Program-made: the position numbers and the translations under genes
In this document: in pieces, positions 9,119 to 18,362 of the stretch
Position numbering within the stretch: the first letter of the stretch is position 1
Layout of the letters: each line of letters begins with the position of its first letter
Assembly (NCBI GenBank): GCA_902614065.1
Contig: CACMJT010000004.1
Location: forward strand, 96,832-160,831
Reading direction: 5' to 3'
Length of the DNA stretch: 64,000 bases
Origin: an uncultured Bacteroidota bacterium
GTDB taxonomy: Bacteria > Bacteroidota > Bacteroidia > Flavobacteriales > Flavobacteriaceae
Notes under the pieces: generated by a model
What the model was told of the DNA's origin: nothing
The model's input: the letters and a program-made list of their open reading frames with translations, nothing else
Database searches by the model: none

Positions 9119-10294
9119 GTGAAAAATAAAAAATTATATGTAAATATTAAATTTTTATCACCAATAGTGTTACTGGTTATGTTTTCATGTGGTTCATTTG
9201 ACTCTTCATCTCTCGTTTCATCCGATGGAATCTACGCTGGAAATGAAAATAATCTTGAAACCATGAAACCTAAGTCTGATTATTTTAAAAATTATTTTAG
9301 TGATGAAGCTAATAAGTACGATCTCGATTTATCTCAAAACGATTCATTAAATCTTGATTCTTTTTTAATAAGCTCTGAAGATATTGCCTACAGCAACAAT
9401 AATCCAAGCTGGGGTGATATTCCAAACAGTGTTGATTATGTAATTGATTACAATAGATTCAATTACAGAAGCCGTTTTTACAGCCCATATTTCTCATATT
9501 ACGATCCATTTTACAGTTATTACTATCCATTTAGAATGAGTCCATTCCATTTTGGCTATGGATATGGCGGATGGTATCCGTTCATGGGATTTGGCCACTT
9601 CTCACCTTACTTCTACTACGCATTTAATTCTCCTCACGGTTACCACTATCCTTTTTGGAGATGGGGTAGTCAAGGATGGTATGGTAATGGAAATTTGTAT
9701 GGTTACGATATCAATAACAATTACATGGATAATACGAATGTATCATACAACCGTGGCAGAAGAGGAAGTTCTGCCAACGTAGTTGTTTATTCGGATGGTA
9801 GAAGTAGTTCTTCGAATACAGAAAATTCCGAGAGAGTCAGAAACTACAATAAAACAAGAGAGACCCTGAACAATATTGTTAATTCTAAAACAAATTCGAA
9901 TTCAAACATTAGATCGTACCTTGATCCCAGAACATCGAAAATGAATGGGTCCCAAAACCTTAGAAATTATATAAATTCTGGGCTCATAGTAAATGATAAT
10001 GGAAAAAATTCACTTAAATCTTCCCCTTCTCGAAGATATTATAATGATCCTCACACAAATAATAATGATAATTCCTGGGGTCTTAGTGGAAGAAATGGTA
10101 ATGTCAATTCACCAAGAAATTCAACGTCGAGGTCAAGTTCCAACTGGGTAAATCCTCCGTCAACGAGAAGTTCTAGTTCTTCATCCTCTGTTGGCAGGTC
10201 CTACAATTACAGCTCATCCTCATCTAGTGGTATTTCTACCAATAGCGGAAGATCTTCATCAAGTTCCTCCAGATCTGGTCGAACTATAGATTAA
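9119..10294 (+). CDS. Aromatic- and Ser-rich putative surface lipoprotein upstream of OmpP1-like gene
   Basis: No enzyme domain recognised. I place the start at GTG 9119 because it gives a lipoprotein signal (basic KNKK, hydrophobic core, then MFSCGSFDSSS with the lipid-anchor Cys). A longer reading from TTG 9080 would put an acidic stretch before the signal. Residues ~125-200 of the mature part are very rich in Tyr, Phe, Gly, Trp and Pro (GYGYGGWYPFMGFGHF). The last ~170 residues are Ser/Asn/Arg-rich low complexity ending in runs of Ser. The next gene, an OmpP1-like porin, begins 2 nt downstream, so they are probably co-transcribed. Homologues beside proS in flavobacteria are, as I recall, sometimes labelled vitellogenin-like, which is not a functional assignment. 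Confidence 0.7.
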   Translation: MKNKKLYVNIKFLSPIVLLVMFSCGSFDSSSLVSSDGIYAGNENNLETMKPKSDYFKNYFSDEANKYDLDLSQNDSLNLDSFLISSEDIAYSNNNPSWGDIPNSVDYVIDYNRFNYRSRFYSPYFSYYDPFYSYYYPFRMSPFHFGYGYGGWYPFMGFGHFSPYFYYAFNSPHGYHYPFWRWGSQGWYGNGNLYGYDINNNYMDNTNVSYNRGRRGSSANVVVYSDGRSSSSNTENSERVRNYNKTRETLNNIVNSKTNSNSNIRSYLDPRTSKMNGSQNLRNYINSGLIVNDNGKNSLKSSPSRRYYNDPHTNNNDNSWGLSGRNGNVNSPRNSTSRSSSNWVNPPSTRSSSSSSSVGRSYNYSSSSSSGISTNSGRSSSSSSRSGRTID

Positions 10295-10296
10295 GC

Positions 10297-11784
10297 ATGA
10301 TTTACAGACTTTTTTTTTTATTTTTCTGTATAATAATACAAGGTCAAAATATTGACGATGCAATTTCTTTAACATTTGAAAACAATAATGGAAATGCTAG
10401 GTTTTCATCAATGAGCGGAGCATTTAGCTCTTTGGGTGGAAACTTGTCAGCAATTTCAATTAATCCGGCATCTAGTAGTGTTTTTGAATTGTCAAGACTG
10501 GGATTTACCCTAAATGGTGATCGTAAAGATGTTGAGTCTAGTTTTTCCAACAGTTCATCCTCGGTCAATTCAAATTATTTTAATTTTCAAGGTGGCATTG
10601 TCTATGTATTCAAGAATTATGGGGAAGGTAAGTTTAGAAAGTTTTCTTTTGGAATAAATAATCAAAATACAAACGATTATAATTTCGATCAACTAATTAA
10701 AGGAAAATCTAGTTTTTCAGTTGACCGCTTCTTTCTCAACAACTCAATAGGTTATAACGTGAACGATGTTTCTGTGGGTTCCAATGAGACAATCAATGGA
10801 GTTTACAGATGGCTTGGACAAAACTATGGATACTCATCTCAACAAGCATTTTTAGGGTTTCAATCATACTTATTGGATTATGATAATCAAAATAATTCGT
10901 TTTATTCAATTGCTAAATATAATAATGGTTTAGATATTAATAATTTTTACTACGGCCAAGGAAGAAAGAACAAATCAAGTATAAATCTAGCTGCTCAATA
11001 TGGCGAAAACTTTTATTTTGGAATAAATTTTAATATTTATGAGCTCTACAGTAAAAAAAGCTTTAGGCATTTAGAAAATAACTTTGACAATGATTCAGCG
11101 ATTACTTTAATCGACTTTCGAAACGAATTATTAACTAGAGGCAAAGGTTTTTCTGTTCAATTAGGAATGATTTACAAATTACAATCATTCAGACTTGGAG
11201 TTAGCTACAATTCTCCCACAAGTTTCGATATTGAGGAGGAATTAACACAATCCCTTGAGACAAATTCAGTCGATCTTGATGGCAATAATTATGTTGATAT
11301 AGTAGACCCTGACATTATAAACATTTATGATTATAAGTTTGTATCGCCTTCTAAACTAATATTTGGAGCCAGTAATATTTTTGCTAACATGTTCATAATC
11401 AGCATAGATATTCAATCAAATAATTACAGAAATGGAAATTTTAAAAGTGATTATGGAGATTCGTATGCTACCCTCAATAGAACCATTAGTGAATATCTAC
11501 AAAACACACTAGATTTTTCAATAGGATCTGAACTTCGATTGAATAGTATTAGTTTAAGAGCTGGGTTTAAAAAATTAGAAAATCCCTACAAAGTATCAAG
11601 TAATTATTTTACTTCAACATCACTAGGTTTGGGTTATGATTTTGGCTCCTCAACACTTGATTTAGGTCTTCAATTAATTGAAAAACAATACAATTATCAG
11701 TTTTTTGATACAGGATTTACAGAAACAGCTGAGATCCAAAACAATAATTTTAGAACAACTTTAACATATAATATTATCTTCTAA
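10297..11784 (+). CDS. OmpP1/FadL-family outer-membrane transporter
   Basis: A 495-residue predicted beta-barrel with an N-terminal signal peptide cut after IIQGQ. The segment NARFSSMSGAFSSLGGNLSAISINPASSSVF near residues 30-60 matches the hallmark N-terminal hatch of the Bacteroidota OmpP1/FadL/TodX family, which moves hydrophobic compounds across the outer membrane. Alternating aromatic strands run to a C-terminal strand ending in YNIIF, as expected for BAM-dependent insertion. It starts 2 nt after the lipoprotein gene. Confidence 0.85.
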   Translation: MIYRLFFLFFCIIIQGQNIDDAISLTFENNNGNARFSSMSGAFSSLGGNLSAISINPASSSVFELSRLGFTLNGDRKDVESSFSNSSSSVNSNYFNFQGGIVYVFKNYGEGKFRKFSFGINNQNTNDYNFDQLIKGKSSFSVDRFFLNNSIGYNVNDVSVGSNETINGVYRWLGQNYGYSSQQAFLGFQSYLLDYDNQNNSFYSIAKYNNGLDINNFYYGQGRKNKSSINLAAQYGENFYFGINFNIYELYSKKSFRHLENNFDNDSAITLIDFRNELLTRGKGFSVQLGMIYKLQSFRLGVSYNSPTSFDIEEELTQSLETNSVDLDGNNYVDIVDPDIINIYDYKFVSPSKLIFGASNIFANMFIISIDIQSNNYRNGNFKSDYGDSYATLNRTISEYLQNTLDFSIGSELRLNSISLRAGFKKLENPYKVSSNYFTSTSLGLGYDFGSSTLDLGLQLIEKQYNYQFFDTGFTETAEIQNNNFRTTLTYNIIF

Positions 11785-11794
11785 ATCAATTTTT

Positions 11795-11802
11795 TATCTT
11801 TG
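11795..11802 (+). promoter_or_regulatory. Predicted -7 box TATCTTTG for folE
   Basis: A perfect TAnnTTTG box 16 nt before the folE ATG, in the 34-bp gap after the porin gene. No clear TTTG lies 19-20 nt upstream (TATT is there instead), so the promoter is only half canonical. Confidence 0.5.
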
Positions 11803-11818
11803 CAACCTGAATAAATAT

Positions 11819-12490
11819 ATGAAGTACAATAAATTCCTTGAAGATCTAGAACTAATTGACTCAGATCACAAAAACTTTTCGATTGAAACTCCACTCAGAG
11901 ATGATGCCTTCGAAATCAATGACGATGAAAAAATTAAAATTATTGAGAAAAATGTTGGTGAAATTCTTCACACATTAGGAATGGATATGACTGATGATAG
12001 CCTTAAAGGTACACCACTCAGAGTAGCTAAAGCATATGTTAAGGAACTTTTTGGTGGTTTGAATCCAAAAAACCTTCCAAAAGGGTCAACATTTGAAAAC
12101 AAATATAAGTATGAGGAGATGTTGGTTGAAAAAAACATTACTGTTTTCTCAACCTGTGAACATCATTTATTGCCGATTTATGGAAAAGCCCACGTAGCGT
12201 ACTTTTCAAACGGAAATGTAATAGGACTTTCGAAAATGAATAGAATAGTTGATTACTACGCAAGACGACCCCAGGTTCAAGAAAGATTAAATATTCAAAT
12301 AGTAAGAAAATTACAGGAATTTTTAAATACTGAAGACGTTGCGTGTGTTATAGATGCTAAGCACATGTGTGTAAACTCAAGAGGAATCAGACATATAGAT
12401 TGTAGCACTGTTACGGGTGAATTTGGAGGGAAATTTAAAGACAAACTAATAAAAAGAGAATTTTTGGACTATATTCGTAACGATAGTTAA
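11819..12490 (+). CDS. folE: GTP cyclohydrolase I
   Basis: Converts GTP to 7,8-dihydroneopterin triphosphate, the first step of pterin and folate synthesis. The 223-residue protein has the zinc-site segment STCEHHLLPIYGKAHVAY near residue 112, LSKMNRIVDYYARRPQVQERL and the second zinc Cys in AKHMCVNSRGIRH near 182. An N-terminal extension of ~40 residues is acidic and probably disordered. cysS starts 5 nt after the stop. Confidence 0.96.
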   Translation: MKYNKFLEDLELIDSDHKNFSIETPLRDDAFEINDDEKIKIIEKNVGEILHTLGMDMTDDSLKGTPLRVAKAYVKELFGGLNPKNLPKGSTFENKYKYEEMLVEKNITVFSTCEHHLLPIYGKAHVAYFSNGNVIGLSKMNRIVDYYARRPQVQERLNIQIVRKLQEFLNTEDVACVIDAKHMCVNSRGIRHIDCSTVTGEFGGKFKDKLIKREFLDYIRNDS

Positions 12491-12495
12491 AGCGG

Positions 12496-13938
12496 ATGTC
12501 AATTTCACACAAAAGTTTAAAAATATACAACTCATTATCATCCAAAAAAGAAGATTTTAATACAATTAATCCATCAAAAGTTGGAATGTATGTATGTGGT
12601 CCAACTGTTTACAACAAGGTTCATCTCGGAAATTGTAGAACATTCATATCATTCGACTTAATTGTTAGGTTTTTAAAGCACATTGGGTATGATGTGCGTT
12701 ATGTTAGAAATATAACAGATGTTGGACATCTTGAGGAAAGTGAAGAAGATAAAATTCAAAAAAGAGCAAAGATTGAAAAAATTGAACCAATGGAAGTTGT
12801 CCAAAAGTATACAAACAATTTTAGAGATGTGTTGAATAAATTTAATTTGACACCTCCTAACATTGAGCCAACGGCAACAGGACATATTTTGGAACAAATT
12901 GAAATGATTGAAATGATCATAGAAAATGGATTCGCGTACGAAAAAAACGGCTCAGTATATTTTGACTTAATGAAGTTTTCTGAGAAATTCAAGTATGGAA
13001 AACTTAGTAACAGAAATTTAGATGATATAATTAATGAATCACGTGAACTCTTTGGATCTGATGAAAAAAAGAATCCTCAAGACTTTGCACTCTGGAAGAA
13101 TGCCACTTCATCACACATTATGAAATGGAAATCACCATGGGGCTATGGTTTCCCTGGATGGCATATTGAATGTTCTGCCATGAGTCACAAATATTTAGGA
13201 AAAAAGTTTGATATTCACGGAGGAGGAATGGATTTAAAATTTCCACACCATGATTGTGAAATAGCACAGTCTGAAGCAGTGTACAATCAAAACCCTGCAA
13301 ACTTTTGGGTACATACTAATATGCTAACCCTGAATGGAAAAAAAATGTCAAAATCATCAGAAAATTTCATCCTACCTGAAAATTTATTTAATGGCAATAG
13401 TGAATTGATTGAAAAAGGGTTTGAACCAATGGTTGTTAAGTTTTTGATGTACCAAGCACATTACAGAAATACCCTAGACCTATCTAATGAATCATTGTTA
13501 GCAGCTGAGAGAGGATATAAAAAACTCATGCAAAGCTTCTTTGATATTGATAATTTGCATCCATCAAATAATGAAAATATTGAATATGAATCAATAATTA
13601 AAAAATGTTATGATGCTATGTTGGATGATTTTAATTCTCCTAAATTAATTTCACATTTATTTGAAATTTCTAGAATAATTGAGAATGTAAAAAAGAAAAA
13701 GGATTTTATATCCACAAAATCAATAAATGAACTGAAAAATTACATGCAAGTATTTCTAGTTGATATTCTAGGTTTTTCAATTGACAGTAATGAAAACGAA
13801 AAAATTGAAGAAAGCAATAAATTGATTAGTACAATTTTGGAAATTAGAGATTTTAGCAGAAAGAATAAAAACTACGAAATGTCTGATTTAATTAGAGAAA
13901 AATTAAATTCTTTGGGTATAAAAATTGAGGATAGTTAA
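12496..13938 (+). CDS. cysS: Cysteinyl-tRNA synthetase
   Basis: Class I synthetase of 480 residues. It carries MYVCGPTVYNKVHLGNCRTF (zinc Cys and the HIGH-equivalent HLGN), FPGWHIECSAMSHKYLG, GGGMDLKFPHHDCEIAQSEA and the KMSKS loop in LNGKKMSKSSENF. The C-terminal helical domain binds the tRNA. It is the second gene of folE-cysS-yidD-lgt; yidD starts at the base after its stop. Confidence 0.97.
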   Translation: MSISHKSLKIYNSLSSKKEDFNTINPSKVGMYVCGPTVYNKVHLGNCRTFISFDLIVRFLKHIGYDVRYVRNITDVGHLEESEEDKIQKRAKIEKIEPMEVVQKYTNNFRDVLNKFNLTPPNIEPTATGHILEQIEMIEMIIENGFAYEKNGSVYFDLMKFSEKFKYGKLSNRNLDDIINESRELFGSDEKKNPQDFALWKNATSSHIMKWKSPWGYGFPGWHIECSAMSHKYLGKKFDIHGGGMDLKFPHHDCEIAQSEAVYNQNPANFWVHTNMLTLNGKKMSKSSENFILPENLFNGNSELIEKGFEPMVVKFLMYQAHYRNTLDLSNESLLAAERGYKKLMQSFFDIDNLHPSNNENIEYESIIKKCYDAMLDDFNSPKLISHLFEISRIIENVKKKKDFISTKSINELKNYMQVFLVDILGFSIDSNENEKIEESNKLISTILEIRDFSRKNKNYEMSDLIREKLNSLGIKIEDS

Positions 13939-14163
13939 ATGAAAAGAGTTTTAATTTTTCCTCTAATAAAATTTATTAGGTTATATCAAATTCTGATTTC
14001 ACCATACCTAGGAAGTAATTGTAAGTTTACACCTTCATGTTCCAATTATTCCATAGAGGCATTGAAAAAATACGGGCTGGTCAAAGGGTTATATTTAGCT
14101 TCAATTCGAATTTTGAAATGCAACCCTTGGAATAAAAATTGTGGATTCGACCCTGTTCCTTAA
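13939..14163 (+). CDS. yidD: Membrane protein insertion efficiency factor YidD
   Basis: A 74-residue protein with the conserved YidD block: IRLYQILISPYLGSNCKFTPSC, then YSIEALKKYG and ILKCNPWNKNCGFDPVP. YidD is a small membrane-associated protein that helps YidC insert inner-membrane proteins. It begins immediately after cysS and is followed by lgt. Confidence 0.93.
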   Translation: MKRVLIFPLIKFIRLYQILISPYLGSNCKFTPSCSNYSIEALKKYGLVKGLYLASIRILKCNPWNKNCGFDPVP

Positions 14164-14182
14164 TAGACTATATTTGAATAAT

Positions 14183-15010
14183 ATGGATAAATTAATTTTT
14201 GAACATGATTTAAGCGAGTCTATTATCAGCTTTGGACCAGTAACAATTTATTGGTACAGCCTCATGTTTTTGTTAGCTTTTTTTGCTGGATATAAGCTAA
14301 TGGAAAAAATTTATATAAAGGAAAATAAAGATCTGAAACTATTGGATCCTTTTCTTGTCCACATGGTTCTTGGTACTCTAATAGGAGCAAGACTTGGTGA
14401 AGTTTTTTTTTACAATTGGGAATATTTTCAAAATAATTTATTAGAAATATTTTTACCCATTAAAATCGATGAAAACGGTTGGAATTTTGTTGGATACAGA
14501 GGTCTATCTAGTCATGGTGCTACAATTGGAATCATTTTATCAATAATTCTTTATAAAATAAAATATAAATATGAGTCTGTATTATGGATTTTTGATAGGC
14601 TTGTAATTGTTGTTGCATTTGGAGGAATGTTAGTTAGAATAGGTAATTTTTTTAATTCTGAAATTGTTGGCAACTATACAAATTCAAATTTTGGAGTTAT
14701 TTTTTTAAATAGATCTGAGAATTTGCCCCGACATCCTGCCCAACTTTATGAGTCATTCGGTTATTTAATTCTTTTCATAATTTTATACACACTGTATCAC
14801 AAAACAAAACTTCGGGATAAAAAAGGTTTCTTTTTTGGCTTTTTCTTAATCTTCTTATTTGGGGTAAGATTCGTAGTAGAATATGTAAAAGAAGGTCAAG
14901 GAGGTATAGAAAATTATCTTGGGTTACTCACTACAGGTCAGTGGCTGAGTATACCTTTTATGTTAATTGGACTAATAATACTTTTGAGAAGTAATTTAAA
15001 AAATATTTGA
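14183..15010 (+). CDS. lgt: Prolipoprotein diacylglyceryl transferase
   Basis: Transfers diacylglycerol to the lipobox Cys of lipoproteins at the inner membrane. About seven hydrophobic segments carry the family motifs YRGLSSHGATIG near residue 110, VRIGNFFNSEIVG near 150, RHPAQLYES near 183 and a C-terminal GVRFVVEYVKEGQ. I choose ATG 14183 (MDKLIFEHDLSESI), because an upstream non-ATG start at 14141 would overlap yidD and add residues not expected in the family. This enzyme would process the lipoproteins at 9119, 25047 and 62405. Confidence 0.94.
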   Translation: MDKLIFEHDLSESIISFGPVTIYWYSLMFLLAFFAGYKLMEKIYIKENKDLKLLDPFLVHMVLGTLIGARLGEVFFYNWEYFQNNLLEIFLPIKIDENGWNFVGYRGLSSHGATIGIILSIILYKIKYKYESVLWIFDRLVIVVAFGGMLVRIGNFFNSEIVGNYTNSNFGVIFLNRSENLPRHPAQLYESFGYLILFIILYTLYHKTKLRDKKGFFFGFFLIFLFGVRFVVEYVKEGQGGIENYLGLLTTGQWLSIPFMLIGLIILLRSNLKNI

Positions 15011-15020
15011 AAAAAATTAT

Positions 15021-15242
15021 ATGGCTAGAGGTTTAAATCGACTGATATTAAGTTTATTCTTTATGTTTTTGGGTCCAACAATTGTATTCTCTGCTTTTAA
15101 AAACGAAGGCCACGAGTTTTATTATTTTGTTTTAATTTTAGGGACGATTTTTTGCTTAATGGCAGTATATTTACTCTACTCAGGTATAATGACAATTGTA
15201 AAAAGCTTATCTGAAGAAGAAAACAATAATTTTCAAGGATGA
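15021..15242 (+). CDS. DUF6095-like small membrane protein
   Basis: A 73-residue protein with two hydrophobic segments separated by FKNEGHEFYYF. The pattern FLGP near residue 17, SAFKN and a second helix ending in LLYSGIMTIVKSL matches a small flavobacterial family I know as DUF6095; function unknown. Its stop overlaps the thrS start (ATGA), so it is coupled to thrS. Confidence 0.7.
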   Translation: MARGLNRLILSLFFMFLGPTIVFSAFKNEGHEFYYFVLILGTIFCLMAVYLLYSGIMTIVKSLSEEENNNFQG

Positions 15243-17188
15243 TTAAAGTCAGATTTCCCGATGGCAATGAATTAAGTTATGATGATGGAATAACACCATT
15301 TGAAATTGCCGAAAAAATTAGTCCTTCTCTGGCAAGAGATATTTTGAGTGTAGAATATAATGATGAAATTATTGAAACTAAAACAAAACTTTTTATTGAT
15401 GGCAAAATAAAATTTTTTAAATGGAATGACAAACAAGGGAAAAAGGCTTTTTGGCATTCAACTGCACACCTACTTGCACAGGTAATACTTGATTTATACC
15501 CTAATTCAAAATTAACTATTGGACCTCCCATTGAAAATGGTTTTTATTATGATGTAGATTTTCAAAACTCTACATTTTCTGAAAATGATTTTTCTAAAAT
15601 TGAAAATAAAATGATTGAGGAGGCTAGAAAGGATCATTGTTTCGAAATGAGAGAAATTTCAAATTCTGATGCGCTAAGTTATTACGAGAAACAGAAAAAT
15701 GAATATAAGTGCGAATTAATAAGAGGTCTTGGTAATGAAAAAATAACTTTCTGTGATCATGCTAATTTTACTGATTTATGTAAAGGAGGTCATATACCAT
15801 CAACAAAATTTATAAAGAGTGTCAAACTATTAAATACTGCCGGTGCATACTGGAGAGGTGATGAAAATAATAAACAACTCACTAGAATTTATGGAATTAG
15901 CTTTCCAAAAGAAAAATTATTAAAGGAATATCTTCAGTTAATTGAAGAGGCAAAAAAGAGAGATCATAGAGTTTTAGGAAAACAATTAGGTTTATTCACA
16001 TTTTCAGAAAATGTTGGTTTGGGACTTCCACTATGGTTGCCTGAAGGAACTGAGCTTAGGTCCCGACTGGAGGGATTTTTAAAAAATGTACAAAAAAAAG
16101 CGGGTTATGAAATGGTTATCACCCCTCACATTGGTAATAAAAAATTATATGTTCAATCTGGACATTATGATAAGTATGGGGAGAGCACATTTTTTCCAAT
16201 CAAAACTCCCAAAGAGGACGAAGAGTTTTTATTAAAACCGATGAACTGTCCACATCATTGTGAAATTTACAGTTCTCGAAAATGGAGTTATAAAGACCTA
16301 CCAGTTAGGTATGCAGAGTTTGGAACAGTATATCGTTATGAACAAAGTGGAGAATTACATGGACTGACTAGAGTTAGGGGATTTACCCAGGATGATGCAC
16401 ATATTTTCTGTACTCAAGATCAATTATTAGATGAATTTATTAAAGTAATTGATCTGGTTCTTTATGTATTTAAATCACTTGGTTTTGAAGAATTTACTGC
16501 CCAAATCTCACTTAGAGATGTAGAGAATACGGACAAGTACATAGGCTCTGAAAAAGTTTGGAATCTTGCTGAAAATGCTATAATTGAAGCTGCAAAATCG
16601 AAAAATCTTAATTATAGAACTGAATATGGTGAGGCTGCATTTTATGGTCCCAAACTCGATTTTATGGTTAAAGATGCTTTAAATAGAGAATGGCAACTAG
16701 GTACGATTCAAGTTGATTATAACTTACCAGAAAGGTTTGACCTTACTTTTAAAAATAAAAACAATGAGGATGAAAGACCAGTTATGATTCACAGAGCACC
16801 CTTTGGCAGCCTGGAAAGATTTATTGCTATATTAATTGAACATACTGCTGGTGTTTTTCCTCTTTGGCTATCAACAAATCAAATAACCCTGATATCTGTA
16901 GGTGAAAAGCATCGAAATTACACAGAAAAAGTTTTAAATTTATTAGAAAAAGACGAAATTCGCGCATCTGCTGATTTTAGAAATGAAACAGTTAGTAAAA
17001 AAATTCTTGAAGCAGAGAAGAAAAAAACTCATATAATGGGTATTATAGGTGATAAAGAAATAGAAAAAAATGAAGTGACCATCAGGTTGCGAGGAGGTAA
17101 CTTAGTCGGTAGCTTCAAGCTCGACACCCTTTCAGCTTACATTTCAAAAAAAATAAATGAATCACGAGAAATTAACTTAAATATATAG
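15239..17188 (+). CDS. thrS: Threonyl-tRNA synthetase
   Basis: A 649-residue class II synthetase. It has an N-terminal TGS domain (residues 1-60), the editing domain with HSTAHLLAQ near 80 and the [10 protein letters not shown] segment near 180, then the catalytic core with [10 protein letters not shown] near residue 338, [27 protein letters not shown] and [17 protein letters not shown]-terminal anticodon-binding domain follows. It heads the thrS-infC-rpmI-rplT cluster conserved across bacteria. Starts with ATG overlapping the previous stop. Confidence 0.97.
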   Translation: MIKVRFPDGNELSYDDGITPFEIAEKISPSLARDILSVEYNDEIIETKTKLFIDGKIKFFKWNDKQGKKAFWHSTAHLLAQVILDLYPNSKLTIGPPIENGFYYDVDFQNSTFSENDFSKIENKMIEEARKDHCFEMREISNSDALSYYEKQKNEYKCELIRGLGNEKITFCDHANFTDLCKGGHIPSTKFIKSVKLLNTAGAYWRGDENNKQLTRIYGISFPKEKLLKEYLQLIEEAKKRDHRVLGKQLGLFTFSENVGLGLPLWLPEGTELRSRLEGFLKNVQKKAGYEMVITPHIGNKKLYVQSGHYDKYGESTFFPIKTPKEDEEFLLKPMNCPHHCEIYSSRKWSYKDLPVRYAEFGTVYRYEQSGELHGLTRVRGFTQDDAHIFCTQDQLLDEFIKVIDLVLYVFKSLGFEEFTAQISLRDVENTDKYIGSEKVWNLAENAIIEAAKSKNLNYRTEYGEAAFYGPKLDFMVKDALNREWQLGTIQVDYNLPERFDLTFKNKNNEDERPVMIHRAPFGSLERFIAILIEHTAGVFPLWLSTNQITLISVGEKHRNYTEKVLNLLEKDEIRASADFRNETVSKKILEAEKKKTHIMGIIGDKEIEKNEVTIRLRGGNLVGSFKLDTLSAYISKKINESREINLNI

Positions 17189-17190
17189 CC

Positions 17191-17751
17191 ATAGCACTAA
17201 GAAGAAAAAGAGGGAGAAGACCCGGAAGAATAATAAAAAAAAATCCTCACAAAATAAACGGTGAGATTACAGCACAGGAAGTCAGGTTAGTGGGTGATAA
17301 TGTTGAAGTAGGAATATATTCAGTTAGTGAAGCTCTTTTAATCGCTAAGAAGTTAGAAACAGATTTAGTTGAAATATCGCCAAAAGCTCTTCCGCCTGTA
17401 TGTAAGGCTATGGATTACAAGAAATTTTTATATGAGCAAAAGAAAAGAGATAAATATCTAAAAGCAAAAACTCAAAAAGTTGTTGTTAAAGAGATTAGAT
17501 TTGGTCCTCAAACAGACATACATGATTATGAGTTTAAGAAAAAACATGCTATAAAGTTTTTGGAAGATGGTGCAAAGCTTAAAGCATTTGTTTTTTTCAA
17601 GGGAAGATCCATTATTTTTAAAGAGCAAGGACAAATTTTATTATTGAAATTAGCACAAGAGTTAGAGGAATATGGAAAAGTTGAGCAATTACCCGTGCTT
17701 GAAGGAAAAAAAATGATTATGTTTGTGAGCCCAAAAAAAGTAAAGAAATAG
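17191..17751 (+). CDS. infC: Translation initiation factor IF-3, probable AUA start
   Basis: Binds the 30S subunit and checks start-codon pairing. The ORF from GTG 17290 would begin inside the N-terminal domain. The same frame upstream encodes the expected IF-3 N-terminus ([20 protein letters not shown], then [20 protein letters not shown]). In that open stretch, back to the stop at 17173, there is no ATG, GTG or TTG before 17290. I start at ATA 17191, which gives M-A-L-R-R-K-R-G and aligns with flavobacterial IF-3 beginning M-A-I-R. ATA 17185, overlapping the thrS stop as ATAG, is the alternative. Non-standard infC starts are known in E. coli (AUU), where IF-3 represses its own synthesis through them. 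Core motifs [22 protein letters not shown] and [17 protein letters not shown] are intact. Confidence 0.9.
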   Translation: MALRRKRGRRPGRIIKKNPHKINGEITAQEVRLVGDNVEVGIYSVSEALLIAKKLETDLVEISPKALPPVCKAMDYKKFLYEQKKRDKYLKAKTQKVVVKEIRFGPQTDIHDYEFKKKHAIKFLEDGAKLKAFVFFKGRSIIFKEQGQILLLKLAQELEEYGKVEQLPVLEGKKMIMFVSPKKVKK

Positions 17752-17754
17752 TAA

Positions 17755-17952
17755 ATGAGTAAAATGAAAACTAAATCTAGTGCCAAAAAAAGGTTCAAAG
17801 TAACTGGAAGTGGTAAGATTAAAAGAAAACATGCTTTTAAAAATCATATTTTAACTAAAAAATCCAAGAAAAGAAAATTAAAACTTACTCACGATGGCTT
17901 GGTTAGTGATAGTGATTTAAACAATATAAAAAAACAACTCAGACTAAAATAA
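17755..17952 (+). CDS. rpmI: 50S ribosomal protein bL35
   Basis: A 65-residue basic protein with the L35 pattern: [28 protein letters not shown] and a C-terminal I-x-x-QLRLK. It starts 3 nt after infC. Confidence 0.95.
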   Translation: MSKMKTKSSAKKRFKVTGSGKIKRKHAFKNHILTKKSKKRKLKLTHDGLVSDSDLNNIKKQLRLK

Positions 17953-18017
17953 ATATAGTTTAACCAGACAAAAGGTTTAAGTTTTATTAAAACACCTCAG
18001 TCAAAAAAATAGAAAAT
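17953..18017 (+). promoter_or_regulatory. 65-nt rpmI-rplT spacer, possible L20-responsive leader
   Basis: In a cluster where other gaps are 2-3 nt, this spacer is unusually long. It can form two short hairpins: AACC(N8)GGTT near 17963-17978 and GTTTT(ATT)AAAAC near 17982-17994. L20 is known to repress its operon by binding leader RNA in other bacteria. I see no clear mimic of the 23S binding site, so the role is a guess. Confidence 0.25.
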
Positions 18018-18362
18018 ATGGCAAGATCGGTAAACTCAGTTGCGTCTAGAAATAGGAGAAAAAAAATTCTTAAAGAAGCCAAGGGGTATTTTGGTAGAAG
18101 AAAAAATGTTTATACAGTAGCTAAAAATGCTGTAGAGAAAGCTTTGACTTATGCCTACAGAGATCGAAGGAATAAAAAAAGAAGTTTCAGATCATTGTGG
18201 ATTCTTAGAATTAATGCTGCTGCACGACAAAACGGATTATCCTACTCTGAATTAATTCACAAATTAAAAGAAAATAAAGTAGATATAAACAGAAAGGTAT
18301 TAGCTGACATGGCTATGAATGATTCTGATAAATTTTCTAATTTGATTAAGAGTTTAAAATAA
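18018..18362 (+). CDS. rplT: 50S ribosomal protein bL20
   Basis: A 114-residue basic protein with the L20 sequence pattern: [31 protein letters not shown], then [26 protein letters not shown] and [10 protein letters not shown]. It binds 23S rRNA early in assembly. The last 9 bp overlap the 3' end of convergent dnaB. Confidence 0.97.
   Translation: MARSVNSVASRNRRKKILKEAKGYFGRRKNVYTVAKNAVEKALTYAYRDRRNKKRSFRSLWILRINAAARQNGLSYSELIHKLKENKVDINRKVLADMAMNDSDKFSNLIKSLK

Noticed and set aside
14141..14182. Non-ATG start extending lgt into yidD
   Set aside because: Overlaps yidD and adds 14 residues not expected in Lgt; ATG 14183 fits the family.
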